From assembly GCA_002102555.1 (NCBI GenBank), contig MCFL01000160.1:1-55524 (forward strand): a stretch of DNA of 55,524 bases, read 5' to 3'. Shown in pieces: positions 44,680 to 55,524 of the stretch (position 1 is its first letter; every line of letters starts with the position of its first letter). A program made the translations under genes and the position numbers. The stretch comes from Catenaria anguillulae PL171 (lineage: Eukaryota; Blastocladiomycota; Blastocladiomycetes; Blastocladiales; Catenariaceae). The notes under the pieces were generated by a model. That model was given only the letters and a program-made list of their open reading frames with translations. It ran no database searches and was not told where the DNA came from.

Positions 44680-47600
44680 ATGACAATAGTCAGCTCGAGT
44701 CACGTCGCAACTCCAAGCACCACTGCTTCGCTGCTTCGTTCGCATTGGGCTCGCTGGGTATCAATACCATTCAACGCGGCACCATTCCGTGTACGAGTCC
44801 TTGCTGCTGCATTGGTCACATCCAGTCTCGGTAAGCTTCCTCAGCATCGACGCCATCTATTTGTATCACAATGCTCAGCATTTCTGCGCCGCCGCCATGT
44901 CAATTCACAGTCGCGTCAGTCCTCCTCTTCGTCCGTTTCCGTGATGCCCCAACGCGAGCTGGTTCGTTGTAACAGGAATTCGTCATACAGCTTCTGCGTT
45001 CCTCACAAGATGTTATCTTCCCATTTGCTCAAAAATCATAAAACAGAAACGGAATCCAACTGCGCCAGACGTATGAATCACTTGCAAAACATGTTTGACG
45101 TTCAGGCTCTCGCTCTCGTTCGCCATTTGGGAGCCTACTTGTCGACTATCGGTAACACGACAGTTCCAGGGTTTGTGAGTTATGTGTCGCTTCTTAATCC
45201 CGATCCAGCGAGTGTCTCGGCCATCACGCTGTATCAACGCGTGGTGCAAGCGGACAGGGCTCAATGGATCACCGACTTTGCGGAAGAGCTCAAGCAGGGG
45301 CAACCGCCCCGCGACGACATTTGGACCTTGCCCCTTGTCACTCCTCGTCCGCGCGACCTCGAGCAGCTTTGGCCATGTATTGTTCAAGTTCCCATCTCGC
45401 CGTCCGCCATTGAAGGTGACAAAACCTTTTCGTTGCTTGGGTTTGATCCTTTGGGTGAGCCTGTGCGTGCAGCGCCCATGCTGCGGGCCTTGTCCTCTGG
45501 TGCACCTGCCATGTCTGAAATGTTGCGGTTCCCAAATGACAATTCGCTCGGCTTCAATATTTATGCACGAAACAAGCGACCCGTCAGCTCGAAATCGAGT
45601 GTCAGCAGCGACTTGGCGATTGGCGTGCACTTTATCGTGCGTACACTTGTATTTGCAACTCCTAGTTGACCAATACGGCTGACTGGCTCAACCACAGGTT
45701 AAGGAGCTTTTCGATAGCATCTGGTCACCGATCAATTTCGATTATGTCGTGCGAGCACGCTCTGGGATCGAGCTTTTGCGCACGGCCACTGAATCGCATT
45801 TGCTTTCTGAGCTTGCCGTTTCTCGCATTGTTCCGATCGTTGACCAGGAATTGACCTTGTCATGCTACGCCCGACCGCTTCATAGTAAGTTCTGGTTCCG
45901 GTTTGGAAGCTACCTTGCCGCACTGACAAGCGCGCTTGTCGGCCTATGTCTTGCCTCGCTTGCGCTCAAGGTCAACCACTCATTAGAGCGAGCGCTCAAG
46001 TCTCGCGACGAGTTAACCGCTGCCCGGACGCTCATCAAGTCGCTGCAAAGCCGAGCCACGGCGATTCTTCAAGCCATCGACGTTCCCTTAACGCTGGTCG
46101 ACCTTGCTGGGCGCATGATTGCCATGAACCTTCCTGCTCGCAAATGGATGGGAACGGCAGAGCTTGGTCCTGATCAGTTTGGTGGAGAGCGGAGTATTTT
46201 CATTGACGATGTCGTTGAGTGTGTTGCAGCGAGCACTTTTGCTGGCGAAATGGAGTCTGCTGGCCGTGGGCAACAAGCTGACATTTTGGGTGGCCCATCT
46301 CCGCTTGTCACACCATCTCCGTTGGCCGCGAATACGAGTCACGATTGGCTACTCAATCCGCTCAAACCCAGCGGATTTGACTCCGAGTCAGAACCACCTG
46401 TGCTGTCATGTCCTCAAATGTCGCCAAACGAGCCGCACACTTTCGCATTGGCCCGCCCAGTCATCCCGACAGACGTGCCGGCCGGTGCTTCCTTACCTTG
46501 GCCAGAACCAGCCGTTGAGCGGACGCCATCCTGTCCATCCCATCTCACTTCCCACGCCCAAGCAGCAGAAGCAAGTACGCGAGACCTGAATTTGCACCGC
46601 CGCCATCGCGGACTGCGCTTTCGACCAGGAGTCACTCAAGTCTCAGTGCGCCGTCCTACCGACGGCAAGTTGTATGACGCCGAAGTATGCGCGAGCGGGT
46701 CATTTATGGCACCGGATGTGGAATTACTGTCATTGACGCCGCGAGACTCCCGTTCGATTGCCCATCGCATTGTGAGATTGTTGCAACCTGCTCACTCTCC
46801 TCGACCGCGTCGCAACGATTTCGAACTTGTGCCTATCGACCGACCTGTGCTTGACCCAGCGGGCTTGCATGTCGGCCGTCAGCCCATCCACTTTCCCGCA
46901 GCCGTCTCGTCGATCAACTTGCCCACTCGCCCGTCCTCTATCCAGCAAATTGTTCTCATTTCGGATCGCAGCGACGTTGCTGAACGTGCACACAATCTCG
47001 AGCGCGCCCAATCCGAACTCGCATTGGCACACAAAGCGTGTACCCAAATGCTCTTGCTTCTGTGCCACGAAGTGCGCAACCCTGCCCACGTCATTTCCGG
47101 ATTGCTCGGCGACGAGCCGAGGGCAGACTCTGCGCAAGACGCCAATGTTGCGTTGGCGGCACTGACGCGATGTATGGATCAAGGCACACTGCTACTTGGC
47201 CAAGAAACGAATGCGGATCTTCCTGAGCTCTCGTGCGACGGCCGGTGGACGCTGTCTGAGCTTGTGCGATTGATGTGCAAGCACCAGTGCCCAGGCTGGT
47301 TGCTGGAACAGCCTTGCATCGCTGTCGATTCTCGCGTCGCGTGTGGTCAGCCAATCGCGGGAGATGCAGATTGCTGGCGGCGACTTGTGCGGATCTTGCT
47401 GGGATTGACCGCGGAAATTGTCAGGTCGGACGAGTCGAAACGGCTGGATGGCGGCGGGCAGGTCACGATTCGTTTACAGCTCGGCGAGGAGCAGAGTGGA
47501 GAGGACGTTGGCGTTCGAGAAGCTGGCCGAGTGCCGCCAAAGGGCTGGGCACCATTGCACTTGGCGATTTGTATACCCACCGCTTTGCCTTTGGGTGTTG

Positions 47601-47854
47601 CCGTTGCACACTCTGTCGAGGATATGATGGGCGTTCTCGCGTGGTCACGGCAGCACCGTCCTCACTCCAGCTGTTTGTTAGATGTGTCCGTGTCACTATC
47701 CGCGCCGCCAGATCCGCAAACGTGGGCAGGTCTGCATGTCTTGGTACTGTGGCGGCAGTTGAGGGCATTAGTAGGCGATACTTCCCAGTTCACAGTCTCG
47801 ATTGATGCGGGTGCAATCATTTTGCGAATCCAAGTCGATTGTCAGCTTCTGTGA
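44680..47854 (+). CDS. CHASE-PAS-HisKA membrane sensor kinase with degenerate ATPase domain, 1037 aa
   Basis: Exons are 44680-45636 and 45698-47854 (61-nt intron), starting at ATG 44680. A hydrophobic segment near residues 38-52 (RVRVLAAALVTSSL) and a second at about 388-412 (YLAALTSALVGLCLASLAL) bracket an extracellular region resembling a CHASE ligand-binding domain (about 135-355; VPGFVSYVSLLNPDP, VVQADRAQWITDFAEEL). A PAS-like segment (about 435-510) and a long Ser/Pro-rich insert follow. The HisKA H-box LLCHEVRNPAHVI has its phospho-acceptor at H776. The part that should be the ATPase lacks the N-box Asn (RRLVRILLGLTAEIV instead of an LLxNAxKF pattern) and has no DxGxG box. No receiver domain is present. 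It may be a pseudokinase receptor that is phosphorylated in trans. The low-complexity stretch at 44830-45060 may hide a small intron. Confidence 0.75.
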
Positions 47855-47945
47855 ACTGTTGTTGCTCGTTTTTGCCCCCTGCAAATAATACCCCATCATT
47901 GAGTAGAAATTGTATCTGCCCATCGAAAAGCTGAAATGCACCCTT

Positions 47946-49063
47946 TCAATCACGCTCGCAAGGGTAATCCACAACATGCCCGACGAACTGGTGCAAAAAG
48001 CCTACATCTGCCTTCCGCAACGCCATTGCCTTGCGGCCCATGACGTCAAACGGATGCGAGTCGCGGGACCAGGTCTTGCGGGCTGCCTCGGTTGCTCCCA
48101 AGTACTCTTGCCCAACAACCATGCCACCAGCTTCCTCGACCAGTAACACAGCCGCGGCCATATCCCATGCATGCAGGCCAATCTCCCAATACACATCTGC
48201 GCCACCCCTTGCAATCATGCACAAGTTCAACGCGCCACTGCCCGTGCATCGAATTCCACGCAAATTGGCCTTGGACGCCGAAAGCACATTGTGCCAGGAA
48301 TCCAGCTTGGCCTTCATGGCGACCGTGCCACGGTCGTGGCCGCCCTCGGTCACCATGAGCACGGCATTTTGGTCGAGCGGGTGGTTGGCGCGGTGGATGG
48401 GCAGGCGGCGGCCGTTCATGAATGCGCCGTGGCCGCGGTGGGCAATGTACATCTCGTCCAGGATGGGGTTGTAGATGACGGCGGCCGTGGGTTGACGGTT
48501 GACCACGAGCCCGAGCGAGGTGCAGACGAAGGGGAAGCCATGAACAAAGTTGGTGGTGCCTGAAAGAGTCGACAGTTCAGTTTGTGTCAGTTCTCCTATT
48601 TTAAATCATCAGATTGGCGCAATTTCTTGCTTGGAACGTATACCATCGATCGGATCACAGATGACCGTCGGGGCATCTGTCAATTCACACTTGGCGCCGC
48701 CAGCAACCGACTCTTCGCCAATAAACTTGTAATCCGGGAACACGGCATCCAGGCGCTTCTTGATGAGGGCCTCGACAGCCTGATCTGTTGCAAAATGAAC
48801 CATCAACTCGTCAGACAAAACGACTTTCGGCGAGAGACCACTTGAGTCGGCGAACCTGTGGCCGTGACGAGATCAATGGCGTTATTGTCCTTGTTGTCTG
48901 GAGCCGGTGGCGCCTGCGCATCAAAGAAGGCAGTGCGGATGATGGCGCCGACCTCACGGGCAAGCTTGGTGGCCTCGGTACACCAGGCGCCGAAGGGAGC
49001 GTCAGCTCCGACCATGTCATCTCGGACTGTGGTGGTCGCGGCGGTCGAAGCATTGGAGGACAT
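47946..49063 (-). CDS. Inositol monophosphatase family enzyme, 320 aa
   Basis: Exons on the minus strand are 49063-48856, 48784-48644 and 48559-47946 (321 codons; introns 71 and 84 nt). The enzyme hydrolyses myo-inositol-1-phosphate in the cytosol and is Mg-dependent. All metal-binding motifs are present: VTATDQAVE near the start, GEES (Glu), the [12 protein letters not shown] signature across the second intron, and [15 protein letters not shown] with the last Asp. Length is normal plus a short N-terminal extension; an in-frame ATG at 49084 would add seven residues. The 3' end converges with the sensor kinase, leaving only 91 bases. Confidence 0.94.
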
Positions 49064-49512
49064 GATGCTGGGCGTTGTTTGCATGGATTGATTGTGGCCA
49101 ATCGGGAGGATACATATCATTGACAGCGGGCCGGGAAGCGTACCGAACGAAATATGACAACGTGAGTTGGCGGCTTGCATTCACGTGACGTCGGTTGGAC
49201 GGCAGGGACGCTGGTGTCTGCGGACATGAGAGCCAGGGGATCGCGAAATGCCGCAAAAATTGAACTCGAGGAGCCCACATGCGGGAGCAAATGCGGACGT
49301 CGTACCATGCCTTAAGCCTTGCAAGTGAATGCACTGTCAGTCCAATGCTACATACCGACCAGATTGCACGATTGTCGGCATCTTCCGCGTTTTCTGAAGC
49401 TCAGAGCAATGTCACTCACAAATGTACGCCAACGCGATCAAGCACGACGGAAGGATGCTCGTGCGCTGACCCAAAGGAGCCTGCATTGCGACAAATACAT
49501 ATTTAGCCTCAG
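49064..49512. other. Intergenic / 5' part of 7TM copy C
   Basis: 0.45 kb between divergent genes that should contain the first short exon of the third 7TM gene. No clear start could be fixed. Confidence 0.45.
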
Positions 49513-50903
49513 TTCTTGTGGCATGGGGGATCCTTCTTCCTGGGCTACTTGCCCGTCTTCAATGTCGTTGTCGGCCTGCGTGCCATGCGATTGTTTAGCA
49601 AAACCAAATCAAAGTTCTACCTTGTGCTTGGCGGAATCGCCTTCGGGTGGGCCATTGACATTGTTGTGTTCTTCCTGTCATTGCGTCCTGAGACGCCTCC
49701 AGAGCAATATGTCTCGATGATCCGCGCAGTGATGGCCATGGAATTGGTGCTTGGGTCTTCGTTTATCGTCTTAAATGCATCGAGGTGCGCTTTTCAGGCA
49801 GGATTGCCGTGCCTTTGCTCTTGTCCAGACAGCGGATTGGACCTGAGCTGACGGCCAGAGTTCGACACAGGCTGTTCAAATTGAAAAAGAGCGCCAACAG
49901 GCCAGTCATTCACAAGATTCTCCTCGGACTTGCTGCATTTGACTGGATTTCCTGCGTCTCTAACGGCTGCTTTCTCTTGGCGATCGATCTGTCCGGTCCA
50001 CTGTCCTCCATCTCATTGGCTTGGTTTTCTGGTTCGCTCCGCACATTCTTCCCGTCCGCGCCGCGCGTGCATGGGAATTGACTTGATACCGACGCCTATT
50101 GTCTCACCTCTTGGACTTTGTATTCAGCCGGCACACTATGTACGCACTCGATCCACTTCTGACTCGGGGGCGGGTCGTACCAGGGTGCTGATTCCCTGTC
50201 AATCTAGTTGATGCCGTCCTCAACCTTGCCATTTCCTTGGCTTTTGTTGCGCACTTGCGTGAGCTCAGCAATGGGCCGGCTGGGTCAGCCACTGGCGGAT
50301 TGCGGCAAGGCCTTGCCAGCCGATTGAAACGTGTCCAGGTCGAGCTCATTATCGAGTGCATCCTCATCATTGGGGCAAACTTTTTCTACTCTTACAACGC
50401 AATGATTGATCCGCATTACGGGCTGTACGTTTGGTGATTTTTTGCGCCTTTGTATCGTGATTTGAGCATTCATCATTGTCGCTGGCGTGGGACTCATCAC
50501 GTTAGGTCTTACACCGCTCTGGTTATTCGGCTTCACATCTACTGCAAGTGCGTTATTGCGTCGAGTCAACTACGCATCGTCAACTAACCCGGACAACGTG
50601 TCACCCAGGTTCCTTGAATCGCTCAACGCCATCATGCGCCGCGGCAATGTGACGAGCCGCAGTCCAAGTCTGAACCAACCCGCTCCAGGCAGTGGCACTG
50701 GCAGTCGCCCGCATCACAAGAGTGGTGCAGCCACGACGGACACGCTCATCTCGTCAGCCGCTGCTGCCGCGGTCAAGAGCCCGAGCTCGCGCCATTTGTT
50801 GGCTGTAGCCGATGCAGGTGGGCCGCTTTCGACTGTACAATGGATTGATCGAGCCTGTGCCGATAGGGATATGGGAGGTGGGGAGGACACAAGGGCCAGT
50901 TGA
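49513..50903 (+). CDS. 7TM membrane protein related to copies A/B, copy C
   Basis: An acceptor at 49512 opens the first visible exon. Blocks are 49513-49784, 49829-50031 and from 50208; the 3' block ends at TGA 50901-50903. The introns would be 44 nt (GTGCGC...TCCAG) and 176 nt; a third splice near 50430-50480 does not resolve in phase. Hydrophobic segments in order are GYLPVFNVVVGLRAM, FYLVLGGIAFGWAIDIVVFFL, MAMELVLGSSFIVL, ILLGLAAFDWISCVSNGCFLL, VDAVLNLAISLAFVAHL, ELIIECILIIGANFFYSY and IIVAGVGLITLGLTPLWLFGF. The FYLVLGGIAFGWAID and IIGANFFYSYNAMIDPHYG stretches align with YFLALGICALAHIGD and the matching TM6 of copy B. The tail of about 110 residues is Ser/Ala-rich. Function unknown. Confidence 0.65.
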
Positions 50904-51257
50904 AGCTGGGAGCACGGCAACGGGAGAAAGTAGATTGGAAGGAGACACAAAATGTCCATAAGAGTGGTCTGTAAACACACATCACAGCAATAAAGAGTGT
51001 GCAGAAAAATCACAAAAGACATGGTAAGCGGTATGGCAGAGGCAGAGGTGAGGAAGGAAGGCAATGTGTCGATCCACATGTAATGCATTGCGAAAAGAGG
51101 AAAACACACGAGGGAGATGGACGAAACAGAAAAAAGAAAAAGCACGGCAAAATCATCATGGACAGCAAGCGTCCATTGGCATAGGCGGGGGTGATGACAA
51201 AAAACAAAACAAAACATGAAATGAACAAACGGGCAAGCAAAAAGCCTCTCACAGCGC
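50904..51257. other. Intergenic between convergent genes
   Basis: 0.35 kb, purine-rich on the plus strand (A/G runs around 51000-51180), shared 3' flanks; no feature recognised. Confidence 0.5.
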
Positions 51258-51994
51258 CTACTCATCCTCTAGCGTCGACCTTGGTACCGACTCTGAAACT
51301 TCTGACGGCGACCGCTTTCGGCTCTCGTGCGCCGGTGAAGGATCCCGAGATGATGGCGGCAGACCCGGTGCAACAGGTGCGGGTGATGGTGACGCCCGCA
51401 GTGACGTTTGGCCAGATGATACTGGCGGTGGGGATGCGGATTGGAGCCCATTGGGTGCTGCAGCGGCGGCGCCGGCAGACGCCGGATTGGAGCTGGACAG
51501 CTCATTTGGAAAAGAGTAGGATGCGGGCGCCGCAGCCCCGGTCGCGGTGGCAGCTTCCATGGATGAGGGCGGGCGGGATGTGTCGTCTGAATCGCTCGTG
51601 TCATCCTCGATGCACACATAATTTTCGGGAACCAGCCCTTCTTGGTCGTTGAGGATGCCGAGGAGCCACCTGCAGCAACAACGAGGTGGTTAGCACCAGT
51701 CTGTGGAGTTTGCGGACAAACGGCGACGCACCCAGGATACTTGCGCTCCAAAATGTATATCAGAGCACCCTCCGGAAAGCTCAACTCGCTTGGATCCTGC
51801 GCCTCAAAATCGTACATTGCGCGGGCATGACATGGGAACAGATTGTCGATATCCGAGGTTGTAGATGGTGTTGGGGACGTGATCGGGTAAATTCCGTAAT
51901 GCAATGGAGACGACGGCGGATGCGCAAAGTCCCGGACCTTGAATGGGACTGTCGATTGAGTCGCGCGGAAGGGATTGACGGGCGTAATGATCAT
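51258..51994 (-). CDS. SH3-domain protein, Nbp2/Skb5-like, 224 aa
   Basis: Exons on the minus strand are 51994-51732 and 51669-51258 (225 codons; 62-nt intron inside the SH3 domain). The SH3 domain spans about residues 58-112: ARAMYDFEAQDPSELSFPEG, then IYILERKYPG, and after the intron WLLGILNDQEGLVPENYVCIE. The ALYDF, ELSF, WLLG and PENYV landmarks are intact, so proline-motif binding is expected. The GLVPEnYV ending and small size resemble the adaptor Nbp2/Skb5, which links PAK or MAP-kinase modules and a phosphatase. Flanks are short and disordered: a Pro/Ser N terminus and a Ser/Pro/Ala-rich C terminus ending SVPRSTLEDE. The assignment to that family is tentative; the SH3 call is firm. 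Confidence 0.88.
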
Positions 51995-53664
51995 GGCGTT
52001 ATTGTGAGGGCACGAAAATGATTGAAAAAAAAAAATGCAATGCCAATAGAGTGAGTGGGCAGCTCGGAAAATGGATGAGGTGCAGTTGAATGATAAAAAA
52101 AGGGAGGCAACGGACAATGGTACGAACCGGTCGAGGAAATGGACAGCGTCTTAAGGCGTCGTGAAATGGGAGATGAATCGCGGCCAGACTCCATCGTGTT
52201 GTTGTCAGCAAGGTGGGGTGGCAGGAAACGGACGGTGGCCAAGGTTGATGCTCGGTCACCCAAATACAGAGGAAGATGGTGGCTGGTGCGACCAGAGAGA
52301 AACCGGCGGCGGCGGAGAAAGTCGGCCTGGTTGGGGGCAATGCGAAGGGAATGCGGTCATTGAAACAAGTCAGAAAGAAGCAGACAGCCCCCCTCCCACC
52401 TCCGTAAACGTAGCACGAAACCAAGGAGGACCAGATGATTAACGTCTCGTACCAATCCCAGATGTCCTTGGTTCAAAGCTTGAATGTGGGTTGCCTCGGC
52501 GGTTTCGTGCAAGCGCGCAGCTGACACATCAGCGAATGGACGTAACGTGGAAGCGGGCAGGAAACACCAAGACGGGACAAGAATAGTACACAACGGCTCG
52601 ACCGGTGGCGGTTGCTGCTCTGTAGGTCGTGCGATGGCGGTATTGCGTTCACGCCGTGATCAGCAGCTGGTGGCGAGCAAAGTGCGGCAAGGTGGCCGAG
52701 GTGTAAAAATACAAACGGTATGACTCTTCAAGGTTGATGGAGCGCAGATGCGCAGAAACCAAGTGCAAAGAGGCGAAACGAGAGATGAAGCGGTGGCGTG
52801 ATGGCGGTCGGGGACAACTTGACCGTGCGAATTCGAAGTGCTGAGTGAAGGAAATGACGTGAAAGCGGCAAAGAAGTCAGAAGTGAAGGCGATATCAATC
52901 GGCTGAGTCGGCCGCGCAGCGTTTTGATTGGGGGAAAGCGAGTTTGGGCAAATGGGCAGCGGACGATGGGGTGAGGGCGGCCTTGTGTTGCGGTCAGCGG
53001 ACGGCGTTCGCGGTTGCAGGTTGGGATGCCAGTCGACGAGCGGCCTCGAGTCAAATTTGCATTGCAATGGTCCGAAACAGGGTAGTGCGCAGAGTGTTGC
53101 CGTACATTAAGCACAAGAGTCGGCAACGAATACAGAGTCGCCGATGGGCCATGGCCAGTGTTGGTGCCTTGAAGAACTTGTCACGTGTTGCTCTCCTGCG
53201 CGGACAGACCGCTGTTGGCGCGAGGGGCCGACATGTCATGGTCGGGCTGTTTCCTCCTGGGCCAAGAGTCGCCGACTTGCAACTGAAAAGTAGGTCGGAC
53301 AGCAGAGACCATTAACAGGGCTCCCAGGCATTCATCTTTATCCTCAAGACCGATCAACATGTGTTTCTCATCGGTCTGAGGTCGGACCAATGTATCTCCA
53401 TCCTTGAATGAGCCCTTTTGTTGCGATGGTTAGCTGGAGTAAACTGCAGCTGCGGACAAATCGACAGCAGGCAAAGTCCGCTGTGACTACAGGAATCGCA
53501 ACAACCTGTCACCACATCATGCTGGGTATTTGTCGCTATGTAACACTCATAATCCATCACGCGACAGCGACGTTCACTTTCCCATGGCCACACATATTTA
53601 TTGTCTCGGGCAATGTTAGGCGAGATCGTGTTCTATCGTAAAAGCTCATGCAATTGTACATACA
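51995..53664. other. Divergent intergenic region, no gene seen
   Basis: 1.7 kb between the SH3 gene and the ZFAND4-like gene. An A-run lies at about 52024-52034. Frames here are short and lack motifs. Confidence 0.5.
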
Positions 53665-55524
53665 ATGAGTACGCCATTAGATCGCAGCGACCTTCCACCC
53701 GCAGCGCCTCCTCCTGGGCCAGTGTCCGACAACCCGGACCAGCCTGGCAGCTTGGCCTCGACCAAAGCGATGCAAGAAGAAATAGCGCTACAACCTCCTC
53801 ATCCTCTACTGCTGGACAGCGCAAGCCCTCGTCGTCCATACACAAGCGCAGCAAAACTGCAGCAGGCCGGCCACCATCTGTTCGCACCACGATCCACTCT
53901 GTTGCGTCCGCCGTTTCTGCCGCTGTACCTATCGCAGCAGCTGCCGCCGCCAGTGGGCGGACGAGCGAACGGTCAGCCGTGACGAAAGCAACTTTGGGTG
54001 GGGCCAAGTCAGGCGTGCCGCCGGTTAACGTTGCAGCAAAGGCAAGTCTTACCACCGGTAGTACTTTACTATCATCATCGTCTCATACACCAACGGCGGT
54101 TGGGAGGTTTGCAACTCGCAACAAGACAATCACCACCCCGCCGTCACTCTCTTCCGACAAACATGTACCTTTTCGAGGCGATCCACACCAGTTTATCCAG
54201 CTCACAATTTGTACCATGACTGGCAAGGCATGTCATCGTCGACAACACTCCAGCTGTCCTCATTCTTTTCATCAACCTTGATCGGCTGACCTTATTCTAG
54301 ATCGACACAGGCTTTTTCTCTTCGTGTCCTGCCAACAGACACGCTCTGGGAACTCAAGCGCTTTATCGCACACGACCACGGCATTCCAGTCGAATCGCAA
54401 ACACTCCTTCTTCGCGACCGCCCGCTCCGCGACTCAAACATGGTGTGCGACTACAACCTCAAGACGGGCGACAAGCTCGACCTTGTGCTCACCCTGGCGG
54501 GCGGACACGGACCCATCACCGCCTCTCTCAAACTAACCTCCCACATCTTCCTCAACCTCACCCACGCCGGGTCCACCGCCATTCAACCTAAGCGACTGGT
54601 TCCCAACAGCACAGAATGACGCGCGCGACCACGACAGCGACGAAGACGCGCCACCATCCGTGCTCCTGCTGTTGTGCCGCCAGGGCGATGACTTGTACCT
54701 CTTGGAGCTGCTCATGGCCAATGGCCAGTGTGTTGACGCCCGTGCGCAGTATCTGGTGGCAGCGATTTGGCGCCCGAAGATGTCGCTGCAATTGTGCGCG
54801 CGATGGGGCCGCAGGGTCATGGGTGCGGGTCGGCGGGAGTGTTTGAATCGTTTGCGTCCAACGGCAAGCAGGACGGGTGGGTTCAGGGATTGAGTGAGGT
54901 GACCGGGTGTGAGGAGGTAGAGCAAGATGGCGAATTGGGGTTGATGTACGATGAGCACGAGCCCATCGAGTATCCCTGGACGAATGCGCTGGTGACCGGC
55001 CAGGAACAGCAGAGTCGATGGTTTCCATTCCCGACGAAATTGCCCGCAAGTACGGCTTGCTCGTCGGTGAATCGTCTCAGAGCCCGAGGGCCAGCAACCA
55101 GCAACATATGGGTGATGAGGATCATGGGACGCTCTCACCACACCTTGAATCCGTCATCCACTCGGCCATCAGCAGGGCAGCAACCCCGCCCAGCTCGCGC
55201 CCATCGTCCGGAAAGCCAAAGGCGTCAGGTCGACCGACAACGGCGATTGCACTCACACGTGTCGGTGTTCGCCCATTGTCTGCTGGGAGATTCATTGTCA
55301 AACCACGCGCGAAATCTGCGCCAGTCGACAGGTTTTCAATTGCCATGGTATCGGATGGCGCCACTGCGCAAGGGATTCGAGAATTCACCTCGAGCAAGCC
55401 AGTTCAGTCGCGCGGTCATGTCCTCGGTGCCGCAAGAAAGTCGCCGCCGGGCGTCGGCGGACGAGCTACTGAGCATCGTCGTTCCGGGAGTGGGAACCGT
55501 GAGACCTCGAGTGCCAGACGGGAC
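53665..55524 (+). CDS. ZFAND4-like ubiquitin-domain protein (5' part; runs off window, frame-broken)
   Basis: A likely start is ATG 53665 (MSTPLDRSDLPPAAPPPG). A long Ser/Ala/Thr-rich N terminus precedes a ubiquitin-like domain: QLTICTMTGK at the end of one exon, then AFSLRVLPTDTLWELKRFI, TLLLRDRPLRDSNMV and DYNLKTGDKLDLVL ending LAGG. Order and wording match the ubiquitin domain of ZFAND4 (AN1 zinc finger and ubiquitin domain protein), as does the later VLLLLCRQGDDLYLLELL. An AN1 zinc finger would be expected beyond the right edge. The ubiquitin domain is joined through an 83-nt intron that must start GC (54228-54310, GCATGT...CACAG). The reading frame also changes near 53850, 54540, 54740 and 55020 without splice sites, while motifs stay intact; as at the left edge, I infer contig-end errors. 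Confidence 0.65.

Noticed and set aside
50032-50207. Extra small exon inside the 176-nt intron of 7TM copy C
   Set aside because: No segment inside aligns with copies A or B, and the direct GT-AG join already keeps the frame.
1-55524. CRISPR arrays, insertion sequences, viral or LTR-type elements
   Set aside because: No regularly spaced repeats, terminal repeats, transposase, polymerase or integrase motifs were found in any frame.

Overview
The window looks like nuclear DNA of a fungus with compact, intron-rich genes. The evidence is a canonical Zn2Cys6 transcription factor, a GT22 mannosyltransferase (ALG9), a Tgl3/4/5-type patatin lipase, a proteinase K-type subtilase, a CHASE-domain histidine kinase, an F-box protein and a nuclear tRNA-Ala. 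Introns are short (mostly 59-98 nt), with GTACGT/GTATGT/GTGCGT-type donors. Secreted CAP (PR-1/SCP) proteins, an LPMO-like copper-type protein and 7TM proteins would fit an early-diverging, possibly zoosporic fungus, but that placement is only an inference. No organellar, bacterial, viral or transposon genes were recognised.

Layout, left to right. The C-terminal end of an MSH3-like mismatch-repair gene (1-556) is followed by a 1055-aa Zn2Cys6 regulator (2182-6133). Next comes a cluster of four plus-strand genes for secreted CAP proteins (7219-16598) carrying seven CAP domains, with a tRNA-Ala(TGC) between the third and fourth. A GPI-anchored-looking Lys/Gly-rich secreted protein (17648-18370) converges with a minus-strand LPMO/X325-like protein that has a C-terminal chitin-binding-like module (18605-19552). 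A large unrecognised minus-strand gene with several reading-frame breaks (20393-22715) is divergent from ALG9 (22994-25015). A seven-exon triacylglycerol lipase (25285-29066, minus) is divergent from a PGM2-type phosphopentomutase/phosphoglucomutase (30180-32288).

Then come a disordered orphan (33437-34783), an F-box protein (35210-37321, minus), a tandem pair of paralogous 7TM proteins (37901-40358, minus), a subtilisin-like protease (41014-42587, minus), a CHASE-PAS-HisKA kinase with a degenerate ATPase part (44680-47854), an inositol monophosphatase (47946-49063, minus), a third 7TM relative (49513-50903), an Nbp2/Skb5-like SH3 protein (51258-51994, minus) and the start of a ZFAND4-like ubiquitin-domain protein that runs off the right edge.

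The most coherent group is the secretome block at about 7-20 kb: CAP proteins, a cell-wall-anchored-looking protein and a putative chitin-directed LPMO-like protein sit together, and a protease follows 21 kb later. This suggests cell-surface or host/substrate interaction functions, but co-regulation cannot be shown from sequence. For most genes the exon totals are multiples of three and give continuous proteins. Reading-frame breaks concentrate at the two window edges and in the 20.4-22.7 kb gene. The edge cases look like consensus errors at contig ends; the internal case could be error or true decay.
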